From NCBI GenBank assembly GCA_034509425.1, contig JAVTVJ010000566.1, forward strand, positions 930,001 through 994,000: 64,000 nucleotides of DNA, read 5' to 3'. A program made the position numbers and the translations under genes. Positions within the stretch are counted from its first letter, which is position 1. Each line of letters starts with the position of its first letter. Under the pieces are notes generated by a model, which was given only the letters and a program-made list of their open reading frames with translations, had not been told where the DNA came from and ran no database searches. Shown in pieces: positions 56,407 to 64,000 of this stretch. Source of the DNA: Eopsaltria australis. Lineage: Eukaryota > Chordata > Aves > Passeriformes > Petroicidae.

Positions 56407-59400
56407 CATCTCACCTTCCTTTTTTTTTGCCTTTGCTGTAAAAAAAACAAATGTTCCTTGATTGATTTTTGCCCCCTGCGAGCTGCTCTGTGTCACATCC
56501 TGGCAGGGAGGAATTGCTGCTGCCCAGAGAGCTCGCAGGCGTCGTGCAGGATCAATTCCTCCCTCATTTGTTCCAGTGGGAAAATACATGGGTTTTTTCT
56601 AAGATCTGTTCCCTGGATTTACCTGGGAATCTGCTCCTGCTTGGGAAGGCTGTCTGGGCAGTCCTGAGATGCTGATGGAAGTGGAATTCATCAATCCCAA
56701 GGAGCCCCTGGGGTGGGATAAAGTGAAATCCATGAGGGAAAAGCATGAGGTAGAACATGAACTGTGCTGTGGCAGCAAAGGAGTAGTGGCTAATCCATCC
56801 TAAATAACTTAGGATGCCGGCTGATGGATCCCATTCCTCATCAATTATCCAAAAGGAGCTGAGAGGACACATTTACTGATTGTGAAATCAGTAAATATGG
56901 CCAGAAAAAAAAAAAAATACGGCCGTGCCCATTTCTAGGCTGCTTTCTCAAATAAATTCATTTATTATTGCATCTGTGGTGGCCTGAGAGCTCTCTCCTC
57001 ACATCTCCACTGCAGAAACTCTGGCACAATAATACAATTTGAGATTAGGGGTCATTTGCAATACCTGAATGGCAGGAGTGTGCTCTGTGGGGTGTTTGTA
57101 CATTCATTTTTTCCCAGTGAGGATCCTCTCTGCCAGCTCAGATTTTACAGGTGGGTTAAGGGTAGGATTTCCAGATGTGCTTCAGGAAAGTGAATTTTTG
57201 CTGATAAACTTAATTACCAACTACAGACCTGACCCAAAGCAATGTCAATAGAGAGAACTGAATGTTGCTGTTGGGTCACATTGGGTTTTTGTTTATTTTC
57301 ATACATATGTCCTTTACTCTGAGCTGGAATTTAGGAAGCTTCAGGAATTTTAAAGAGAAACACGAAGAAATGTGTTTTTTGGGTGAATCTGAAGCACTGA
57401 TTGAGAAGCAGGGGGTTTATGACTCTTCCTGTTGTGCTGCCTTAACCCAAATTCGGTCCAGCTGGAGATCCTGGAGAAGCCCAGCTGTGAGGGAAGGTTG
57501 GCTCTGTGCTTTTATTACTGCTAATTTCATTAATAATAGAGCTGCTGTCCAGGAAGAGACTGAATTCCTGAACCAGAAACATGCTCAGGCTTTAAATGTT
57601 TCGGTTGCAAGGTGGTTTTGTTTACTCTGAGAATTTATTCCTCACCATGGCTGTTGCTTCAGATATTTTGATGTTGGTTTTATACGTGCTCACAGTCATT
57701 AGTTTGCAAATGATGATTGAATTAGCAAATTAGATTCCTTCACCCTTGGCAAGTGTCACAAACCTTGCAATTGGAAGGCTGTGAAAGTCTGAGGGAGAGA
57801 AAAAGCAGTTCCCAAAAAAAAAAAAAGGAGGGGGAAAAAAAGCACCAAACCAAATTATTTGCTGCAGCAAATGAGGTTTTATCTGATGTGAATAAATGTA
57901 TATAACTGGGTTGGGTTTTTGTTTTTTTTCTATAGAGTCAAATGAGATTAAAGTAGTATCAGCATGAATGCTCAAATCCTCAAGTGTGGATGTGGAAAAA
58001 TGTTTCTGATCTGCTCTATCAGGGCAGGCAGATGAAAATGAAGCTGTCAGCCCTGCAGATTGCTGCAGACTCATCCATTTTGAGAGCTGTGTGCACTCTT
58101 ACCTGATATGAAAACACATTTTTCCTTCTTAAACTTCTTGCTGAGAACTGTGTACCTTTGGAAAAAAGGCAAGCTTAACCTAATCTCCTCCAGGGGGAAA
58201 AAAAATCACACCTCCCATGTGTCAGATTTGTGCTCAAGTGCTTTATTATTCCAACAAATGGTGTGGGGGGAAGGGAACTCCCTCCTTTGCCTCCTCCTAA
58301 GGCTTTACACTGAAAAAATATGCCCCAGAGATCAAAAACAAAACGTGTTTTGTAGTGGCTGGGAGTAAATAATTCAATTTCTGCCTTTGAATGAGCAGCT
58401 GTGCCCTCAGAACAGAGATGGGGAATGGGTTCAAAGTGAGGATTTAACACTTTGGACAAGAGCTGCCCTGTCACCAGCAAGGTGACCAAGAACCTCTGCT
58501 GTCCTTAGAACATTTGCCTGGCCCTTGTCACTGAACTCACCCAGGTGACCTGTTTTACCTGGGACCTGCAGGTTTTCTCCTCCTGTTTCTTGCTGCTCTG
58601 GGCTCCTGACCAATTATCCCAATTAATTCTGGCCCAGTGTGGCCTCAGCACCACTGACAGAGGAGTTCCAGAGCTCCAAGCACTCCTGGGCCACAGAGCA
58701 AGGAGAAAATTGTCCCAGGTGTTGACAGTGGCTCTCAGGTTGCAGAAATAACCTTTGCTGCCAGATTGTCTTCAGCTCTCCTCGAAGCCTTGGCGTTCAG
58801 CAGATGGTTCCTTATCTCTGTGTTTGATGAGAGCAGCAGGCTCTGAGCCATGACAGAAACCAGCATTTGGTGCTCTGTGGCTTCATGGCCCTTCCAGCTG
58901 CTTGGCAGTTCTGAGCAGTGGCACTGCTGGTAAGTTTGCTGAAAATTAATAAAAGCCCACAAATCAATTCCTTCACGAGGCAGGAAATCATTGCTCTGTG
59001 TTTATGCTGCAGTGAGTAAAGTGGATAGTTTGGTTTATATTTGAAATTATTGACTTGGTGTGTGAGAGCCAGGTATTTTTAATGGTCCCAAGCGAGGAGA
59101 GTTGTGAGTGGGTACTCAAGGGATGCCTGAATATTTATTTATTTTGATCAAAATAGCAAAGCTTTGAAGCTTCTTGGCAGCCAGAAAGCTACAGACAGCT
59201 AAAACCAAAATTCCAGTGAAGCTTTTCAATGCGTGTACTCCATACTGGAAACCTTTGTGTGACACTTCAACGGATTCAAAATAAACCTGTTTAAACCATC
59301 ACTGCAGTCAGAAGACAAAAACCACACAGGTACACTTTTAAACCTTATAAATAGAATACCACACCACAGATATGACTGCAGGGAGGGATGCCAAGTCCCC

Positions 59401-60764
59401 TCATTCCAGACAGATGCAGAAAATGTGAGCAGGGGCTGCACCCAGAGCCTCAGGTGTCACCTGACAACCCCAAAGCCAAGCAGAGCCTTCCTGCCCTGAG
59501 CGTGTGAGAATTTAGAACTTTTGCATCGCTCAAAGGCCAATTAGTTACAGGAAGTTGATCGGAGGTGCTGCTGAGTTGCTGTCACGGGAATTAGGGCTGG
59601 GATTCAGGCTCCAAAATCCCCCTAAATGTGTTTGTGTTCCGTTCAGAGCGATGCCAGCATTTCAGAACAGACTCTGACCCCAATGCTGGGCTTCAAGGGA
59701 GGCTGGAAATGCTCTGAGACAGGCGTGAAGCCTTGCCCTGCTGCCTTTGCCATGCAATTGAGCCATCAGCCAAAACCAGCAAGGCCTGCTTTGCATGCAC
59801 TGACCACTTGCAAAATGCTCAAATTTATCCTAAGCTTTTTATTTTTATTATTATTTATATTTCCTTGTTTGCAACTGAAAAGCAAACAAATTGTTCTATT
59901 TATCTCCTGCCTTCAGAGAGTTGCTTGTCCTTATCACTTCAAGCCAGAAAGTTTTGTAGATTTGCAAAGCACCTCAATTTTGCAGCTTCAAATTCCTGAT
60001 TTGGCAGGAGGGGTGAGGAGGGGGAAAGAATTTCTTGTTTCCATTTAAACTGCTTTTAGTTCAGACCGAAATCCCATTTAAACCTGAAGGTTCAGATTGA
60101 AGTTTGAGGATCAAAGAAAACACCACAGACAGAAAATGTGGCTTTAGCTTGGAGCTAAATCTGAGAAGGGTAACCTCAGATCCAGGGCTTTTCTTCTCTC
60201 TGCTGCACCCCCTCCAAAAATGGTCTGATTTTCCCAGTTTCTCCTGCCAAGAGTCTTAACTGCATTAACATGTGCATGTGCCTGCAGCCTTTTTTGTGTT
60301 GGCTTTGCTCTGTATGATAACTGCATGTAAGAACCACCAATGGAAAGTCTTTTCTTGTTCAGAAAACAGGGCTGTTTAAAAGGAGCCACGAGCTAAAACG
60401 CAGAGGAAGCCCCAGAATTAGAAATCCTTTGGATTAGCAGTGTTGGCAGCTGCTGTTGTCACTCGAGAGGCTTTGTCAACCAGGAAACAGCATCTGCCAG
60501 AGCTGCCTGCTCGCCACCAGGCCTGGGGAAGGGCAGGCCTTGAGTTGGGCTAAAATTGGAGAAGTTTTGTGCGAGTTGTGTGGAAGGAAAAAAAAAAAGA
60601 ATTACAATAAAATGATAGAAACTGAAAGAAGCTCAACTTGCACGAAGGTGGCACAGCCAACCTCTAAGAAAATGGATAATTTAGCTCTGTTTGTCCAAAT
60701 GTGTTTCTCCTGCCTGGTGGCTGGGTCTGGGAGCTGCAGACAGCATCCCCCTCTGGATGTCACC

Positions 60765-60800
60765 CAGAGTGACTTGCCCAGTCACACAGACCAAATCTGA
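60765..60800 (+). mobile_element. Candidate MIR SINE core remnant
   Basis: GAGTGACTTGCCCAGTCACACAG at 60767-60789 resembles the MIR core GTGACTTGCCCAAGGTCACACAG with a short deletion. The match is short but specific to that core. Confidence 0.4.
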
Positions 60801-63036
60801 TCTCAGATGTGCCAAGATGTCATCCTCTGCACAGTAATTCTGCCCTGGCACCTTCAGGCAGTGTTTTCAGGTTTAAGAGGAACTCAAATATCCCCAAAAT
60901 AAGAAGCACTCACTGGAGGTGGCAGGAGAAGCACAAGAACAAAAATGTTGTATTTTTGTGACTCAAATTCTGTTGGTTTTATTAATGATTTTGAAGACCT
61001 ACTTTGAATTGATCTTCAAAGCTCTAATTTTTCTTGAGCATCACTTTACAGAAACTGTTTTTCTAGTCCTTATGGCTTCCTACTTAAGCATGAAATTGAA
61101 ACTTGGGTAATATTTTTAAGGCTAATAAAGAGAATTGTAAACATTGTTAAAACTTTATTTCTCTCTCTCCACCTCACCCCCACAATGGTGAAGCTGCCCC
61201 TTTTCAAGCATTAAGAATCAACAGCTTTCTATTGCAGTAGAGATCCATTTAAAGACAGTATCTGGTCTAAATTTGGCCTGATTGGGCATTGGGAATTACA
61301 TGGGAAATCAGAGGTTTCATCTGGTGAAAATCTGGGTATTTGGGTCAGATTCTGTGAATTTTGGCCTTGGAATCTTGGTCAAAGCATTCAGTTCTGCACT
61401 GGGCTCTTGTGAGTGACACAAACCAGGAGCCATTCACAGGCTGCTGATCAATGGTCAATATTTCCTTTAAATATGAGAAATTCAGGCTGGAATGATGCTC
61501 CTTCTGCTGCATTCTGACGTGTGGTTCTACCTACTCTCACCCTAAACAATAACACTCAAAAAACCCTGCCACGGTGACAGATGGGAGCTGCCTGCAGCCC
61601 TCAAAAAACCAAATCCCAGGAGCCTCGAGCAGCATGTACAGAAGGCAGGCAGAGGGGTTGCTATCATGTGTTCACATCATGTTTTCACCCAAGGACATGT
61701 TTTACTTCAGGGACGTGGCACCTCCAGATAATTTAAGGAATGTGGTGGTTCAATAGGCTTCCAACACCTTCGTGCTGAGTGCCCAGGCCTGGCTCTGGCA
61801 GATTTGGGCACAGGTTTGGCAGAGCAGATCCAGGGCAGCAGGACCACCTTCTCCACCTCATTTCCCTCATGGAATGCTGCCTGCCAGCAAATTTGGCTAC
61901 AGCATCCCAGGGCATTCCCTTTTTAGGGAAGAGAAATGGCACCCAGCTCAGAGATGGGTAAAAATTAAATAACAAACACCACCCCCAATTACTTACACTG
62001 AGATTTTTTTATTATTATTTTTTTATTTTCCCCCAGAGACCATGATCCTTGCTGGAGCTTTTATGTGCTTTTCTTTGCTTTTATTTGCTTCCACGAGGCA
62101 AAAAGTCTTTCATACTTAGTCATTTGTAGACGCTGGAGATGAAAAGGGGCCGTAGCAGGGTTATTATTGAAGGTTAAGGGATTGCACTGGCACGCAAAGG
62201 AACTCTGCTCTAAATTCTGCTCCAGCCTCCTGCTTGGGCAAATGACTTTGCCTTTCTGAGTACTTGCTGCTCCCTTTTTCTGTGTTGGCTTCCTGCGTTG
62301 GGGTGGCTCCAAGGACGGGCTTTGTGCAGCTCCCTGGGCCAGCAGGAGCTCAGTGCCCCCAAGGCAGGAAGTCAGAACTGCCCAACTCCTGCCTGCAGCA
62401 GCTCCCCGGGGCACAAACTCCAAAGAACGCCCAAAAAAAGGTGCAAAACAGCAGGGGAAATAGGGATGGGTGGGCTCTTTATCAGCCTCATCTCCTGCCA
62501 GGTGAGGGGAGGGGAGAAGGGAAGGGAATCTTAGGGTTCGTGGTGCCTGTGAGTGAGAACTTTTAATTCCTGCAGTTCAGCACAGGACAGTGAATCCATT
62601 GCTCCACTAAAATTGTATTTGGCTTTAATTTACTTTTTTTTCTGTGGCCAAGATGAAGCAGGAATGTTGGGTTATTCCCTGGGTGGCAGCAGGGGGATAA
62701 TGGAACCTGTTATAGCATCAACCCCAATGCTGACTGACACCATTTTTGTCCTTTTTTGAGCCTCTCTGTGTTGCATTTTCTACCCTGGGCTCTCAGGGAA
62801 GGCCTCAGAGTCTGCACAGCAATAATTAACACCAATTAGGGCTAAGGGCTAAAGAGCAACGGGCAAATCCATTTTTATGCAGCAATAACTTGAATTATCA
62901 CCCTGCTCCATTAAACTTCAGATGGATGGGAGTGCAACCAGGAGACCAAATAAATATGGGAATGCTGTCCTTGCTTTTCTCAAGCACATCTTCTTTATTG
63001 TGTGGGACCAGTAGATGGTGATTATTACATTTTATT

Positions 63037-63118
63037 GTATTTATTATATTTTATTATCTTCCTTAATTTGTATTCTCTTTATTTCTATCTATTTAATTAA
63101 TTATTATATTTATTCAGT
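63037..63118. repeat. ATTT/TTAT-rich low-complexity tract
   Basis: TTTTATTGTATTTATTATA-type words with little G or C. Simple sequence directly next to the LTR-like stretch. Confidence 0.8.
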
Positions 63119-63134
63119 CTAGAAGCTTAAAATA

Positions 63135-63360
63135 GCAATTGTGACTAAGACTTTATTGCAAAGGAATACAAAAGTGAAAACAGCGAAGGAAACACCATTC
63201 CAGAAGGTGGGAATCACCAAAGGATGCAGAGTACCCCAGAGCCATTTGGTTCTGTTGGAAATTGCTGGAAATCTATCCAAAATTGGGCCCAAAACGTTGT
63301 GGTGTGTAAATATAAAGTAGTAAGAGCAGATTGTGCTCTGTGAGCTGAGCAAAAATACAC
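63135..63360 (-). mobile_element. Possible LTR fragment, antisense
   Basis: On the minus strand, TTTATATTTACAC near 63310 could be a TATA region and GCAATAAAGTCTTAGTCAC at 63141-63159 resembles a retroviral R/U5 poly(A) signal. The body (CCAAATGGCTCTGGGGTACT) recalls avian ERV LTRs only loosely. The 77-codon open frame on this strand has no recognisable domain. Limits and identity are uncertain. Confidence 0.3.
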
Positions 63361-64000
63361 TTAAAATAGTTTATGACCACCCACAGCCTTGTTAGAGCTA
63401 CTGGGATTGATTGGGAATTGGTGTTAATCAATATAAAAGCTTTGCAAGGGACTGATTATCAGTTAGTCTTGATGTAATTCCATGAAGAGTGGAAAAAGCT
63501 CCTCCCTCCAACATCTCTTGTCTATTTTAAACAAAAATCTTACAGGGTCAAGATGGGAAAATCACTGCATGCTTATAAGAAAATATTGTAGATTTTGCAA
63601 TGAGCCTCAAGCAGACTCCCAGGATTGTCAGGATAATTTTGCACTTGTGCTTTAAGTGTGTTTTGCTTTCTCCTGAAGAAGAAGAAACAAGAAGAACAAA
63701 ATCCATTGTCTTTCAGCAATAACCTTGCTGTGGGCTACGTGGCCAGCACTTGTCATGATTTTGCATCTTGCATTTCTTTTTTGTTTCTCTTTTCTATAAT
63801 TTTACTGTATTTTTTTCAGACTACTTACAGAATCCCTTATAACTGCACAAGTACACATTTGCTAGTAAATTCATTAGAAATATGATTTTTTTTTTTTTTA
63901 GTATTAACTGATTAATATTTATTTAAGGATCTAACCAGGATATGTCCTTGATAGCAACACTGTATAAAAGACAGGTTAGACCTTTGTATTTTTACATCAA
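63361..64000. other. Non-coding sequence, no gene recognised
   Basis: A/T-leaning unique sequence with a T-run near 63887-63899. Nothing else supportable. Confidence 0.5.

Larger units (their letters stand above)
56407..63134. other. Non-coding sequence, no gene recognised
   Basis: Mostly unique sequence with A-runs near 56905-56918, 57819-57831 and 60590-60598. Open frames up to 140 codons lack domains. A possible MIR core at 60765-60800 and an LTR-like stretch at the right end are listed separately. Confidence 0.45.

Noticed and set aside
55592..56461. 289-codon + frame and the overlapping 235-codon minus frame
   Set aside because: Both are mostly the 10-bp minisatellite read through. All three + frames and at least one minus frame are open, and the peptide is a bare repeat.
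63119..63352. 77-codon minus frame with a hydrophobic, receptor-like look
   Set aside because: Short, no motif of a receptor family, and it coincides with an LTR-like stretch carrying a poly(A) signal.
32911..64000. Excess of G+T on the + strand as evidence of rightward transcription
   Set aside because: The minisatellites are G/T-rich, but hand counts of 60-base samples every 3 kb gave mixed signs, so no consistent skew can be claimed.
1..64000. CRISPR arrays, bacterial operons, phage or plasmid features
   Set aside because: The sequence is vertebrate nuclear DNA. The tandem arrays have no short-repeat/unique-spacer architecture and no prokaryotic gene structure is present.

Overview
This window looks like nuclear DNA from a bird, most likely a songbird. 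It has no dense or continuous coding frames. It carries CR1 LINE fragments, typical of sauropsids and especially birds: one sense copy at 13350-13840 and one antisense copy at 29557-29760. It also carries two copies of a SINE-like sequence whose head resembles the 3' half of tRNA-Ile and whose tail resembles CR1, as in the zebra-finch TguSINE1 family. Two antisense LTR-like stretches (478-795 and 63135-63360) and three short candidate MIR remnants complete the recognisable interspersed repeats. Species and gene identity cannot be fixed by eye.

Layout. From 1 to about 31.6 kb I see no supportable exon. The stretch holds unique sequence interrupted by local duplications: a 368-bp direct repeat (2013-2744), a 253-bp direct repeat carrying the SINE (6741-7240), a 205-bp inverted repeat with near-identical arms (8812-9019 and 9624-9831), a six-copy array of about 126 bp (10863-11587), a G/T-only tract (12085-12460), a 6.5-copy array of about 150 bp (15430-16340), a four-copy 53-bp array (21962-22172) and a 480-bp A/T tract (25493-25975).

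From about 31.64 to 32.91 kb there is one strong CpG island, the only convincing regulatory landmark. Its upstream part is a twelve-copy, 20-bp GC-rich array (31706-31944), followed by GC boxes, a TTTAAA element and a candidate first exon on the + strand ending at a CAG|GTAGGC donor after base 32163. I could not name the gene. The exon may be 5' UTR or may code a short Ser/Ala-rich N-terminus.

From 32.9 kb to the end the sequence again looks intronic or intergenic. It contains several minisatellites: seven copies of about 32 bp at 40535, a 10-bp TTTTATGGGG array with a perfect four-tract G-quadruplex pattern at 42434, a 12-bp array at 44815, and an array of about fifty 10-bp units at 55898-56406 that by itself creates 181-289 codon open frames. 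There is also a 180-bp direct duplication at 43881-44237.

No protein-coding gene is annotated with confidence. Every long open frame I checked is explained by GC-rich sequence, tandem repeats or chance. I found no convincing novel biological system. The observations most worth checking are the promoter-proximal 20-bp array, the large inverted repeat, the duplicated SINE-bearing segment and the G4-capable minisatellite.
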